A stretch of DNA of 64,000 bases from Pseudomonadota bacterium. Its GTDB lineage: Bacteria; Desulfobacterota; Desulfovibrionia; Desulfovibrionales; Desulfomicrobiaceae. The DNA is taken from the NCBI GenBank assembly GCA_018902545.1, contig JAHIQM010000015.1, positions 310,001-374,000 on the forward strand, given 5' to 3'. This document shows positions 18,119-27,977 of the stretch, in pieces. Position 1 is the first letter of the stretch. Each line of letters opens with the position of its first letter. The notes below the pieces were generated by a model. That model was not told where the DNA came from. It did no database searches and saw nothing but the letters and a program-made list of their open reading frames with translations. The position numbers were made by a program, and so were the translations under genes.

Positions 18119-20275
18119 ATGAGTAAGGTCGAAGTTGGCCGATCAAAATCGAGTCTCGCCTCTCGAACAATTTTAGATGTTCCTGCTAATGGGGAGGCTC
18201 TTTTTGCTTTTGTCCTGGCTTTTACGCTTGGCGTGGCGCTTAGGCTGATAGAACTGGAGTACTGGCAGGCGGATCATTTGTTTATTGACGGCGAACCGCT
18301 CATGGCTACCCATGACGCCTATGCTTGGCTGGCGGGAGCCAAGGGAATTGGCAGTTATGTCGATTCAGCCTTGGCGGGGCTCATCCGATTCATACATCAA
18401 ATAACCGGACTGCAACTCGGGACAATAGGTTTTTGGCTGCCGGTATTGACCGTACCCTGGCTCGCGTTGCCCGCCTGTTTGTTGGCGCGGTTCATGCGTA
18501 TGACGGAAGCGGGTGTCATTTTCGCAGTCATGTCAGGTTCAAGTATTGGGTTCCTAGTCCGTACACGGTTGGGATTCTGTGATACGGATCTTCTCGCCCT
18601 GTTTTTTCCGCTGTCTTTTGCCTGTGCCTTGACCGCTTGGTTGATTGTCCAGACTGGACAGAACTGGAAGAGGTCGACAGATGAGTCCGAATTTCATGTC
18701 AAACTTTCGGTTTCTCTAGCGCTCCTGGCAGGAGTTTGTGGTGCGCTGAATTTTCTTACATATACGCAGGGCGGCAGCATTCTTTTGGCTGTGCTCGGCA
18801 TGTCGGCCCTGCTGGGTTTTGGGCTCGCTCCCAAAGGGCAGTTGATGCATGTATGGGCTGTTTTGATATTGGTCTATGCCCTGACTTTCGGTGGCCTGCT
18901 TGGCTTGGCTCTGGCCCTGGCTCTGGCAATGACCTTGATCTTGCGTCCGTTTTTTTTCAAGCAGCACTATGGACTGCTGGCTTTGCTTTTTGCCACCATT
19001 CTGATTTTTTTCTACACTGAACTGCATACGAAGGTGATCACCTATTCCAATATGGTTATAGCCTACGCAAAAACTCAGCCCATAGAAATGGCAAGCAACG
19101 CCAGTTCGTTGCAGTTACCGGATATAGTTCAAAGCGTCCGTGAGGCGCAGAATCTTCAGTGGCTTGTTATGACCGAGCGTATTGCCGGCCATGTTGCCTT
19201 GTTTGTTTTTGGTGTGGTGGGGTATGGCTTTGCAGTTATCCGCAGACCGCAGCTCCTCGTGTTTTTACCTTTTCTTGTTCTTGGTATGGCCAGCGTGACG
19301 CTTGGAAACCGTTTTGCCATGTACGGCGGGGTTACTCTTGGCGTCGGCTTCGGTTTTGGGGTGGCGGAATTGATGCGGCTGCTTGGGCAATCGCAAGGGA
19401 GACGATGGATTGCTCAACTTGCCCTTTGTTGTATCGTTTTCTGGCCGGCGGGAGATATGATGAGCCAGATGCAGCCGGTCACTGTTTTGCCTAGAGTCTA
19501 CGCCCAGACGTTTTTGGATTTGCGCGACAGGGTCGACCCCGACGCCAGGCTTTGGCAGTGGTGGGATTACGGATACGCAGGGCAGTATTACGCGGAACGT
19601 CTGACCTTCGGAGATGGCGGGGCACATGACGGGAAGTGGCTGTACCCGCTGGCCCGTGTGCACAGCACCGACTCCGCGCTCCAGGCTAGCCAGCTTATGA
19701 AGTATGTGACTCAGGCTCAGCGCAAAAATTCCGATAATCCAGACACGGCTTCATATTACTGGTCCAATCCTTTAGCCGGACTTGAACTCATGGGTGCGCC
19801 AGCGGCGAACGCTTTTGTCGAAAATCTTGCTGCGGTTGAAGAGAATTTCTCGGTCGACCTGCCGTCGCAATACCTGGTGCTCTCCTGGGAAAATTTGCGT
19901 CTGGCCAGTTGGATCAGCTATTACGGCAACTGGGATCTGGTTTCAGGTGCGGCCGCCCAAGGCAAGATTCAGCAGGTAAGGGGCGAGGTCAAGGTTGATA
20001 CAACTACTGGAGCTATTCTGGTCAATGAAAGACAGATGCCCGTCGATTCCATCGACGTGGTGGAACAAGGCGGGATTCGGCAATTCGAGTGGCCAAAAAA
20101 TGCGAACGCGCACGTAATTATCAATCAGCTTTCCAAACAGGTTTTCCTGATGGACTCCAAGATGTACAGATCCATGATGGTTCAGATGCTCATTGGGAAC
20201 ACGAAATCTTTCGAGCCCCACTTCGAGCTTGTGGACGACAAATTCCCCTGGACCCGGGTTTACCGAGCCAAATGA
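18119..20275 (+). CDS. pglB: STT3/PglB-type oligosaccharyltransferase
   Basis: LWQWWDYGYAGQYYAERLTF (WWDYG motif); MATHDAYAWLAGAKG and RTRLGFCDTDLLALFFP (acidic motifs of STT3/PglB); multi-TM N-terminus. Confidence 0.93.
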   Translation: MSKVEVGRSKSSLASRTILDVPANGEALFAFVLAFTLGVALRLIELEYWQADHLFIDGEPLMATHDAYAWLAGAKGIGSYVDSALAGLIRFIHQITGLQLGTIGFWLPVLTVPWLALPACLLARFMRMTEAGVIFAVMSGSSIGFLVRTRLGFCDTDLLALFFPLSFACALTAWLIVQTGQNWKRSTDESEFHVKLSVSLALLAGVCGALNFLTYTQGGSILLAVLGMSALLGFGLAPKGQLMHVWAVLILVYALTFGGLLGLALALALAMTLILRPFFFKQHYGLLALLFATILIFFYTELHTKVITYSNMVIAYAKTQPIEMASNASSLQLPDIVQSVREAQNLQWLVMTERIAGHVALFVFGVVGYGFAVIRRPQLLVFLPFLVLGMASVTLGNRFAMYGGVTLGVGFGFGVAELMRLLGQSQGRRWIAQLALCCIVFWPAGDMMSQMQPVTVLPRVYAQTFLDLRDRVDPDARLWQWWDYGYAGQYYAERLTFGDGGAHDGKWLYPLARVHSTDSALQASQLMKYVTQAQRKNSDNPDTASYYWSNPLAGLELMGAPAANAFVENLAAVEENFSVDLPSQYLVLSWENLRLASWISYYGNWDLVSGAAAQGKIQQVRGEVKVDTTTGAILVNERQMPVDSIDVVEQGGIRQFEWPKNANAHVIINQLSKQVFLMDSKMYRSMMVQMLIGNTKSFEPHFELVDDKFPWTRVYRAK

Positions 20276-20883
20276 TGAAGCGCTTCATGGATGTTATGGT
20301 TTCAGCGGTTGCATTGTGCGTTCTGTTGTCTCCCATGGTCGTGATCGGAATCCTGGTCTGGCTCAAGATGGGGTGGCCGCCTTTTTTTTCGCAGCTCCGA
20401 CCTGGCTTGCACGGCAAACCTTTTACGATGTACAAATTCAGGACAATGAGTGCCAAAAAAGACAGGTTTGGACGGTTGTTGCCTGATGCGGAGAGACTGA
20501 CCTCATTTGGGCGATTTCTGCGTGCGACCTCACTGGATGAATTGCCCGAACTTTGGAATGTTCTTAAGGGCGAAATGAGTCTTGTTGGGCCTCGTCCCCT
20601 GCTGATGGAATACTTGCCTCTATATTCTGCGGAGCAGGCGAGGCGTCATGAAGTTCGCCCGGGCATCACTGGTTGGGCCCAGGTCAATGGTCGTAATGTA
20701 TTGAGTTGGGAGGAAAAATTTGCCTTGGATGTTTGGTATGTTGACAATAAGAGCACCACATTGGACCTGAAAATTTTCTGGATGACACTCCAGGCTGTTT
20801 TCCGCCGGGATGGAATCTCTGCTGCTGGTCACGAAACAATGCCTCGTTTCCAGGGAACAAACGGTATGCGAGGTGACAAATGA
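20272..20883 (+). CDS. pglC: Small monotopic phosphoglycosyl transferase, PglC-like
   Basis: MMKRFMDVMVSAVALCVLLSPMVVIGILVWLKMGWPPFFSQLRPGLHGKPFTMYKFRTM; SLDELPELWNVLKGEMSLVGPRPLLMEYL; start overlaps the pglB stop. Confidence 0.9.
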   Translation: MMKRFMDVMVSAVALCVLLSPMVVIGILVWLKMGWPPFFSQLRPGLHGKPFTMYKFRTMSAKKDRFGRLLPDAERLTSFGRFLRATSLDELPELWNVLKGEMSLVGPRPLLMEYLPLYSAEQARRHEVRPGITGWAQVNGRNVLSWEEKFALDVWYVDNKSTTLDLKIFWMTLQAVFRRDGISAAGHETMPRFQGTNGMRGDK

Positions 20884-21503
20884 GCGGCACGTATATTTTG
20901 GGTGCCAACGGGCACGGCAGGGTGGTGTTGAGCGTTTTGCGCTCCAACGGGGGTGACGCCCTCGGCTTTTATGATGATGCGCCGGAGTTGAGCGAAGCGA
21001 TCATTTCCGGGCTTTCCGTGCTGGGACGGCTTGAAGATTTCGGCCGGTTGTCGGGTGCGGAGGCCATTATTGGTATTGGTGACTGTAAAGTCAGAAGGAT
21101 GGTTGCGTCTAAATTCCGGGACATTCTCTGGGCTGTTGCCGTACATGCCCATTCCTGGGTCGACCCTTTGTGCACTGTAGCGCTCGGTTCGGTCGTATGC
21201 GCCGGGGCAGTGGTCCAGGTTGGCGCTCAAATAGGGGCTCATTGCATCATCAACACAGGAGCAACTGTGGACCATGATTGCCGGATTGGAAATTTCGTAC
21301 ACATATGCCCAGGAGTTCATTTGGGGGGCAACGTTACTGTCGGGAATGGTTCTTGGCTCGGAATCGGAAGCCAAGTTATCCAGGGTATCACAATCGGGAA
21401 GAACGTCATGGTCGCGGCGGGTGCCACTGTGGTGCGGGACATCTCTGACAATGCCGTGGTCATGGGTACCCCGGCCCGTATTGTGAGGCATCAGTCTTGC
21501 TGA
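20880..21503 (+). CDS. pglD: PglD-like N-acetyltransferase (left-handed beta-helix)
   Basis: TYILGANGHGRVVLSVLRSNGGDALGFYDD; hexapeptide repeats INTGATVDHDCRIGNFVHICPGVHLGGNVTVGNGSWLGIGSQV. Confidence 0.87.
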   Translation: MSGTYILGANGHGRVVLSVLRSNGGDALGFYDDAPELSEAIISGLSVLGRLEDFGRLSGAEAIIGIGDCKVRRMVASKFRDILWAVAVHAHSWVDPLCTVALGSVVCAGAVVQVGAQIGAHCIINTGATVDHDCRIGNFVHICPGVHLGGNVTVGNGSWLGIGSQVIQGITIGKNVMVAAGATVVRDISDNAVVMGTPARIVRHQSC

Positions 21504-22696
21504 ACAGCAGAATTGCGCCATGGCCCGCGTTCGCGGAAGACGAACGGGCTGCGGTGGCCCGCGTACTTGAGTCCGGGAAAGTCAATTATTGGACGGGAGA
21601 CGAGTGCCGGCTGTTCGAAACGGAATACGCCGCATATGTTGGTCGCAGGCATGGAATAGCCTTGGCCAACGGCACCTTGGCGCTGGAGTTGGCCTTGCAC
21701 GCTTTTGGTGTTGGGTCGGGTGATGAAGTCGTGACAACCTGCTGGTCCTTCATCGCTTCAGCCAGCTGCGCCGTTGCCAGGGGAGCGGTGCCTGTTTTGG
21801 CGGATGTCGATCCCTTTTCTCGGAACATCACGGCGGAAACCATTGCCCGGGTTCTCACTCCCCGGACAAAGGCAATCATCTGCGTGCATTTGGTTGGGTG
21901 GCCGTGTGACATGGACCCCATCATGGAATTGGCCCGCAAGCACGATCTTGTCGTCATCGAGGACTGCGCCCAGGCCCATGGTGCCCGGTACAAGGGGATG
22001 CCTGTGGGCTCTTTCGGCCACGCTGCTGCATTTTCCTTTTGTCAGGACAAGATCATCACTACTGGCGGTGAAGGAGGCATGCTCCTTTTGGATGATGAGC
22101 ATGCCTGGAAACGCGCCTGGGCATACAAGGATCACGGCAAGAGTTGGGACGCAGTATATAGCAGGGAAGAACCGGCGGGCTTTCGCTGGTTGCACGAATC
22201 CTTTGGCTCCAATTGGCGGATGACCGAAATGCAAGCGGCTATCGGACGTATTCAGCTCGGGAAGCTCGATACCTGGGTTTGCTTCCGCAGGAAAAATGCA
22301 GAGTATTTGGCGCGGAGGTTGTCCTCATTGCCTTGGGTGAAAGTATCCGAGCCTGGAAAGGATTTTTTTCATTCCTACTATAAATTTTACCTGACGTTGG
22401 ATGCCGCTGGGTTTCGCGAAGGTTGGGATCGGGACCGGATTGTCGCTAAGATCAACGCGCAAGGAATGCCTTGCTTGGCAGGTATCTGCCCTGAGATCTA
22501 CCGCGAACAGGCTTTTGTGCAAATCGGGCTGGGCCCTGCTGCAAGTTTGCCAGTTGCCAATGACTTGGGCCAAAGAAGTATTCTTTTGCTCGTTCACCCG
22601 ACAATTTCTTCCGAAGATATTGAAGGGTATGCCGAGGTGGTCGGCGGTGTTTTAAAAAAAGCCATGCGAAGTGCGACCTCCGGCAGCATACAATGA
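21497..22696 (+). CDS. pglE: DegT/DnrJ/EryC1 aminotransferase, PglE-like
   Basis: GIALANGTLALELALHAFGVGSGDEVVTTCWSFIASASCAVARGAVPVLADVD; VIEDCAQAHGARYKG; FSFCQDKIITTGGEGGM. Confidence 0.88.
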   Translation: MLNSRIAPWPAFAEDERAAVARVLESGKVNYWTGDECRLFETEYAAYVGRRHGIALANGTLALELALHAFGVGSGDEVVTTCWSFIASASCAVARGAVPVLADVDPFSRNITAETIARVLTPRTKAIICVHLVGWPCDMDPIMELARKHDLVVIEDCAQAHGARYKGMPVGSFGHAAAFSFCQDKIITTGGEGGMLLLDDEHAWKRAWAYKDHGKSWDAVYSREEPAGFRWLHESFGSNWRMTEMQAAIGRIQLGKLDTWVCFRRKNAEYLARRLSSLPWVKVSEPGKDFFHSYYKFYLTLDAAGFREGWDRDRIVAKINAQGMPCLAGICPEIYREQAFVQIGLGPAASLPVANDLGQRSILLLVHPTISSEDIEGYAEVVGGVLKKAMRSATSGSIQ

Positions 22697-24567
22697 ATTT
22701 TTGGTGCAATAAAAATCTCTACCTCATGCTCCTTGGCGAGAGCGGGCTGTTTGCTCTGGCTCTGATTCTGGCTTATGGTCTGCGTTTTGAGTTCGAAATT
22801 TCTCCGGAATTCTTTCTCCAGATGTTGAGGATGATGCCCGCCGCCGTGGGCCTGAAGCTGGCCTTTTTCTGGGTCTGCGGCCTGTATCGGGGCATGTGGC
22901 GCTATACCGGTCTGGCCGACTTGTGGAAGATCGGGCGGGCGGTGTTTATGGCCGAGGTGGCGCTGATCATCTATGTCGCGTTCACGTCGCATTTTCAGGG
23001 CCATCCGCGCTCCGTTTTTATCCTGGACCCGCTGTTGGCCTTTGTTTTCGCTTGTGGGGCGAGGGTTTTGATACGTTCTCTATACGAGGCTTCCGCGCAG
23101 CCGAAAGATTGGTTGTTTGCCCTGCTGCCCGAGAGGTTCTGCGCACCCGCCCTCGGCATCAGGGCGCTCATTGTCGGGGCTGACGATGATGGTGCGCGCA
23201 TTGCCAAGGAAATCCTGGAAGTTCGAGATTCCGGGCTGCTCCTGGTGGGCTTTGTGGATGACGACCCGGTCCGGATCGGACGCAATATCCATGGCCTGCC
23301 CGTCTATGGGCCGCTGGCGGCGCTGGTGAGCGTGGCCCAGATGACCCGCGCCGAGGAGATATTGGTCAGCGCGGGTCAGGCCGGCGGTCATCTGCGGGAG
23401 ATCGTGGACGCCTGCGAGGCGGCCCAGCTGCGCATCAAGAAACTGCCCGCGCTGGCCGACATCGCCAGCGGCAAGGTCTCGGTCAAGGCGCTGCGCGACG
23501 TGCGCTACGAGGACCTGCTCGGCCGCGAGGAAGTGCACCTGGACGAGGCTGGGATCAAGGGCTACCTTGAGGACAAGGTGGTGCTGGTCAGCGGGGCCGG
23601 GGGGTCCATCGGCTCGGAGCTCTGCCGCCAGATCATCCGATTCAATCCGCGCCTGCTCGTGCTTTTCGATGCCGGTGAAGAGAACCTGTACTCCATCGAG
23701 ATGGAGCTTCTGCACCAGCATGGGTTCACGCGTTATGTCACGGTGCTGGGGCAGGTGCAGGACGCTGCTCTGGTGGACACGGTTTTTGCGGCCCGGCAAC
23801 CGCAGGTCGTGTTCCATGCCGCGGCCTACAAGCATGTGCCCATGCTCGAATGCAACCCGTGGCAGGCTGTGACCAATAACATCCTGGGTTCGCGCACGGT
23901 CATGGAGGCCTCGGTCCGGCACGGTGTCCGGCGTTTTGTGCTCGTGTCCACGGACAAGGCCGTGCGCCCGACCAACGTCATGGGCGCGTCCAAGCGCGTG
24001 GCGGAGCTGCTCATGCATGGCTTTCAAGGCGCGGGGACGACGTTCATGGCCGTGCGGTTCGGCAATGTGCTCGGCTCGTCGGGCTCGGTCATCCCGCTCT
24101 TCCGCAGCCAGATCGAACGCGGCGGCCCGGTCACGGTCACCCACCCAGAAGTGACCCGCTACTTCATGACCATCCCCGAAGCGGCCCAACTCATCGTCCA
24201 GGCCGGTGCCCTGGGGCAGGGCGGAGAGATTTTCGTGCTCAAGATGGGCCAGCCCGTGCGCATCGCCGAACTGGCCCGGGATCTCATCGTGCTTTCAGGC
24301 AAGGATCCTTCTGAGATCGAGATCAAGTTCACGGGCTTGCGACCGGGGGAAAAACTTTACGAGGAGCTCATCACCGCCGGTGAGGACGTGCTCGAGACCG
24401 GGCACGACAAGATCATGGTGCTGCGCTCCGGCAGGGATGGCGTCGGCCAGGATGAGACGCTGGATGCGTTGTTCGAGGCGACGCGCCGTTTTGATGTGGA
24501 CGGCGTGCGACGAGAGCTTGAGAGTCTGGTCCCCGAATATTCTCCTGCGAATGATGCGAGTGAGTGA
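22693..24567 (+). CDS. pglF: Membrane-bound nucleotide-sugar 4,6-dehydratase, PglF/CapD-like
   Basis: N-terminal TM segments; VVLVSGAGGSIGSELCRQIIRFNPRLLVLFDAGEENLYSIEMEL; VFHAAAYKHVPMLE; FVLVSTDKAVRPTNVMGASKRVAELL. Confidence 0.92.
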   Translation: MNFWCNKNLYLMLLGESGLFALALILAYGLRFEFEISPEFFLQMLRMMPAAVGLKLAFFWVCGLYRGMWRYTGLADLWKIGRAVFMAEVALIIYVAFTSHFQGHPRSVFILDPLLAFVFACGARVLIRSLYEASAQPKDWLFALLPERFCAPALGIRALIVGADDDGARIAKEILEVRDSGLLLVGFVDDDPVRIGRNIHGLPVYGPLAALVSVAQMTRAEEILVSAGQAGGHLREIVDACEAAQLRIKKLPALADIASGKVSVKALRDVRYEDLLGREEVHLDEAGIKGYLEDKVVLVSGAGGSIGSELCRQIIRFNPRLLVLFDAGEENLYSIEMELLHQHGFTRYVTVLGQVQDAALVDTVFAARQPQVVFHAAAYKHVPMLECNPWQAVTNNILGSRTVMEASVRHGVRRFVLVSTDKAVRPTNVMGASKRVAELLMHGFQGAGTTFMAVRFGNVLGSSGSVIPLFRSQIERGGPVTVTHPEVTRYFMTIPEAAQLIVQAGALGQGGEIFVLKMGQPVRIAELARDLIVLSGKDPSEIEIKFTGLRPGEKLYEELITAGEDVLETGHDKIMVLRSGRDGVGQDETLDALFEATRRFDVDGVRRELESLVPEYSPANDASE

Positions 24568-24670
24568 ACACTGCTGGTGGAAAGTGATCCTGAAATTCGG
24601 TTATTCTGGATTTTGTCTTGATTGTCGACTTCCGGAATACTAGGGGAATCCTCTGTTTCAACGTTTCTTA

Positions 24671-25294
24671 ATGAAATACATGCACACACCAAAATCTCCC
24701 AACACAGTCAGTTATCGCGGCAAGATAGACCGTCAGGCACGTGAAAAGCTCAATCGTCACCCGGCAAAGGTCTTTTGGTTCACCGGGCTTTCGGGCTCCG
24801 GCAAATCAACCTTGGCTCATCTGGTGGAGGAAGCGCTCCATGGGCAAGGCATACGAACCTACGTGTTTGACGGCGACAATGTCCGGCACGGCCTGTGCGG
24901 GGATCTGAGCTTCTCGCCCGAGGCGAGGGCCGAAAATTTGCGGCGCATTGCGGAGATGGTCAAACTGTTCCTCGATGCCGGCACTCTGTGCCTGACCGCA
25001 TTTATCTCTCCCCTGGAAGGAGACCGTGAAAAGGTGCGGCGCATCATTGGCGAGCACGATTTTTTTGAGATATATGTCAAATGCCCTATTGAAGTTTGTG
25101 AAGAGCGGGATGTCAAAGGGCTCTACAAACTAGCCAGGGCCGGGAAAATTCAGAACTACACGGGGGTGTCCGCTCCATACGACGAACCCCGTAACCCCGC
25201 GTTGGTGCTTGAAACCGACAAGTGCACGATTAATGATTGCGTGCAGGATGTTGTGGATTTTGTGCTCGAGACGCTGAACGCGGAGCGGCAATGA
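24671..25294 (+). CDS. cysC: Adenylyl-sulfate kinase
   Basis: AKVFWFTGLSGSGKSTLAHLVEEALHGQGIRTYVFDGDNVRHGLCGDLSFSPEARAENLRRIAEM. Confidence 0.95.
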   Translation: MKYMHTPKSPNTVSYRGKIDRQAREKLNRHPAKVFWFTGLSGSGKSTLAHLVEEALHGQGIRTYVFDGDNVRHGLCGDLSFSPEARAENLRRIAEMVKLFLDAGTLCLTAFISPLEGDREKVRRIIGEHDFFEIYVKCPIEVCEERDVKGLYKLARAGKIQNYTGVSAPYDEPRNPALVLETDKCTINDCVQDVVDFVLETLNAERQ

Positions 25295-26091
25295 AGATTG
25301 ACGTTCGATCCTGTCTGTATGTTGCCATTCCCGCGGCCTTGGAAGCGGGGCTGGCCATCATGGCGGTATATGAGAGCGCAGCGTGCACCGTTGAACTCAA
25401 GTCCGACAATTCGCCGCTGACGTGTGCGGATAAGGCGTCGCATGACGTGATCATGCGCTTCTTGAAGGAGACGCCGTATCCGGTCCTGAGCGAAGAGGGG
25501 CGGTCTATTCCCTATGCAGAGCGCAGGGAATGGAATCCGTTTTGGATCGTAGATCCGCTGGACGGGACCAAGGAATTTATCAAACGCAATGGGGAGTTCA
25601 CGGTCAACATCGCCCTGGTTCACGATGCGGTGCCGGTATGTGGGGTCATTTTTGTGCCCGTAACCGGCCTTTTGTATTTCGGTGCGCAAGGTCTGGGCTC
25701 ATTTCGCAGCGAGATGGCTGGAAAACATCCGGGCCTTGACGCGGTGCTGGTCAGTTCCACCCGCCTGCCCCAACCTTATGATCGAACGAGTTACGTGATC
25801 ATGGGATCGCGATCGCACGGCTCGCCGGAGCTGGAAGAATTTGTCGCAAAGGCGCGCAGTGAACACGCCCAGGTTGAACTCGTTCCGGCGGGCAGCTCGC
25901 TTAAAATCTGCCGCGTGACGGAAGGCTCGGCGGATGTCTATCCGCGTCTGGGACCAACCATGGAGTGGGACACTGCGGCCGGTCACGCCATCGCCAAGTT
26001 TGCTGGCAAGGATTTGACTTGCTGGGAGACAGGGGCGGAGCTTGCATACAACAAGGAAAATTTGCACAATCCGTGGTTTGTGGTGCGGTGA
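25291..26091 (+). CDS. cysQ: 3'(2'),5'-bisphosphate nucleotidase
   Basis: SPLTCADKASHDVIMRFL; PVLSEEGRSIPYAERREWNPFWIVDPLDGTKEFIKRNGEFTVNIALV; ATGA overlap with cysC. Confidence 0.93.
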   Translation: MKIDVRSCLYVAIPAALEAGLAIMAVYESAACTVELKSDNSPLTCADKASHDVIMRFLKETPYPVLSEEGRSIPYAERREWNPFWIVDPLDGTKEFIKRNGEFTVNIALVHDAVPVCGVIFVPVTGLLYFGAQGLGSFRSEMAGKHPGLDAVLVSSTRLPQPYDRTSYVIMGSRSHGSPELEEFVAKARSEHAQVELVPAGSSLKICRVTEGSADVYPRLGPTMEWDTAAGHAIAKFAGKDLTCWETGAELAYNKENLHNPWFVVR

Positions 26092-26340
26092 TCAGTTATT
26101 TTCGTTTCGGATTGCGGAGATGTCTTAATACTGCTTGCATTCTCCCCTCTTTTTCGATCATGTCCGACAAAATCTCTTTTTTCATAAAAAACAGTCAATA
26201 AGGCGAAGTTTGTCTTACGGTTCATTAAGAGATTGACGCCGCCGTTGACGCATGGTTTACGCTGTTTCCGATTTTAAACTATTCTTAACGCGCAGGCTGC
26301 GAGTTTGTTTAGAGATCAAAATATTTTTTTGGCCTATTAT

Positions 26341-26490
26341 GACGTCACTGCAAAACGTCGTCATCCCCTTGAAGAAGGGGATCCACGCTTTTTAACTATC
26401 TTAAAAAGAATGGATTTCACGCGTAGGCTGACATAGCCCGCATTCGCGGGAATGACACTCAGGCTCGTTCGAGACTTTTTGTAGTTATTA
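26341..26490 (+). repeat. MITE-like dispersed repeat, copy 2 (long form)
   Basis: gacgtcactgcaaaacgtcgtcatccccttgaagaaggggatcc...cattcgcgggaatgacactcaggctcgttcgagactttttgtagtta. Confidence 0.8.
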
Positions 26491-26519
26491 TTATGTGCCG
26501 ATTATATGGAGTGTATTAC

Positions 26520-27404
26520 GTGAGTTCACAGCGAAAAGGTATTATTCTTGCCGGAGGATCCGGGACACGGCTTTATCCTCTGACCAAGGGCGTGAGCAAA
26601 CAGCTTATGCCTGTATATGATAAACCCATGATTTATTACCCGTTAAGCACGCTTATGCTTGCGGGAATACGTGATATCCTTATTATTTCCACACCGGTGG
26701 ACCTTCCGTTCTTCGAACGCTTGCTCTGTGACGGCAGTCAGTGGGGGCTCTCTCTCACGTACGCCCAGCAGCCATCTCCAGATGGCTTGGCGCAGGCATT
26801 TTTGATTGGCGAGAAATTTCTTGGTAATGCACATTCTGCACTGGTTTTGGGGGATAATATTTTTTTTGGACACACATTGTCCGAAAAGTTGCGCCGGGCC
26901 ACGGCCCGCACGCAAGGAGCCACTGTTTTCGGCTATCATGTTTCTGATCCCAGGGCGTATGGCGTGGCCGGATTCGACAAGGAGGGCAATGTCACCTCTC
27001 TGGAGGAAAAGCCCGAAAAACCCAAATCCAACCATGCGGTTACAGGGCTTTATTTTTACGACAATCAGGTCGTGGATATCGCCAAGTCCATCAAGCCGTC
27101 GCCTCGCGGGGAGTTGGAGATCACAGACGTGAACCGTCGTTATCTGGAAATGGGGAGTCTGTGCCTGGAAAAATTGGGTCGAGGCAGCGCCTGGCTTGAT
27201 ACGGGAACTCATGATAGTCTGCTGGAAGCCTCCCTTTTCGTACAAACAATTGAAAAACGGCAAGGCCTCAAGATCGCTTGTCCTGAGGAAATCGCCTATC
27301 GTCAAGGTTTCATTGATGCGGAGCAGCTCTGCAAACTGGGCGAAGAGCAAAAAAAGAGCGGGTATGGCATGTATTTGCTTAATCTGCTTGTGAGTGGGGA
27401 ATAG
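26520..27404 (+). CDS. rmlA: Glucose-1-phosphate thymidylyltransferase
   Basis: [53 protein letters not shown]; the track start at 26493 abuts the repeat. Confidence 0.95.
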   Translation: MSSQRKGIILAGGSGTRLYPLTKGVSKQLMPVYDKPMIYYPLSTLMLAGIRDILIISTPVDLPFFERLLCDGSQWGLSLTYAQQPSPDGLAQAFLIGEKFLGNAHSALVLGDNIFFGHTLSEKLRRATARTQGATVFGYHVSDPRAYGVAGFDKEGNVTSLEEKPEKPKSNHAVTGLYFYDNQVVDIAKSIKPSPRGELEITDVNRRYLEMGSLCLEKLGRGSAWLDTGTHDSLLEASLFVQTIEKRQGLKIACPEEIAYRQGFIDAEQLCKLGEEQKKSGYGMYLLNLLVSGE

Positions 27405-27407
27405 GCA

Positions 27408-27977
27408 GTGCGAATCATCAAAACCGAAATTCCAGATGTCATGATTATCGAGCCCCGTGTCTTTGGAGATGAACGAGGCTTTTTCATGGAAACCTGGCAG
27501 CGAAAAACTTTTGCCGAGAATGGGATTGATTTTGATTTCGTGCAGGATAATCACAGCTTGTCCGGCAAAGGGATCTTGCGCGGCCTGCATTACCAGCTTC
27601 GTCAGCCGCAGGGGAAATTGGTGCGGGTCATTGCCGGTGAAGTTTTTGACGTGGCGGTGGATATCCGGCAGGGGTCCCCTTTCTTTGGCAAATGGGTCGG
27701 CGCCACGCTTTCCTCGGAGAACAAGCGCATGTTCTGGGTGCCGCCGGGGTTTGCGCACGGTTTTTATGTGCTGAGCGAGCAGGCGGAATTTGTGTATAAA
27801 TGCACGGGCTTTTATGCGCCCGAATATGAGCGAAGCATTATCTGGAACGATGCGGAGCTGAATATCGCATGGCCTCTTCACGGCGAACCGGTACTCTCCG
27901 ATAAGGATAAAAACGGTTTGCGGTTTGCGGATGCGGATGTGTTTCCGGCGGGGTTCGTCTTGGGGGGCGCTCAGTGA
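27408..27977 (+). CDS. rmlC: dTDP-4-dehydrorhamnose 3,5-epimerase
   Basis: EPRVFGDERGFFMETWQRKTFAENGIDFDFVQDNHSLSGKGILRGLHYQ. Confidence 0.95.
   Translation: MRIIKTEIPDVMIIEPRVFGDERGFFMETWQRKTFAENGIDFDFVQDNHSLSGKGILRGLHYQLRQPQGKLVRVIAGEVFDVAVDIRQGSPFFGKWVGATLSSENKRMFWVPPGFAHGFYVLSEQAEFVYKCTGFYAPEYERSIIWNDAELNIAWPLHGEPVLSDKDKNGLRFADADVFPAGFVLGGAQ

Noticed and set aside
23080-24189. 369-aa minus-strand ORF
   Set aside because: Fully antisense to pglF; His/Gln/Arg-rich translation with no recognisable domain.
26643-27881. 412-aa minus-strand ORF
   Set aside because: Antisense to rmlA and rmlC, which are strongly supported.
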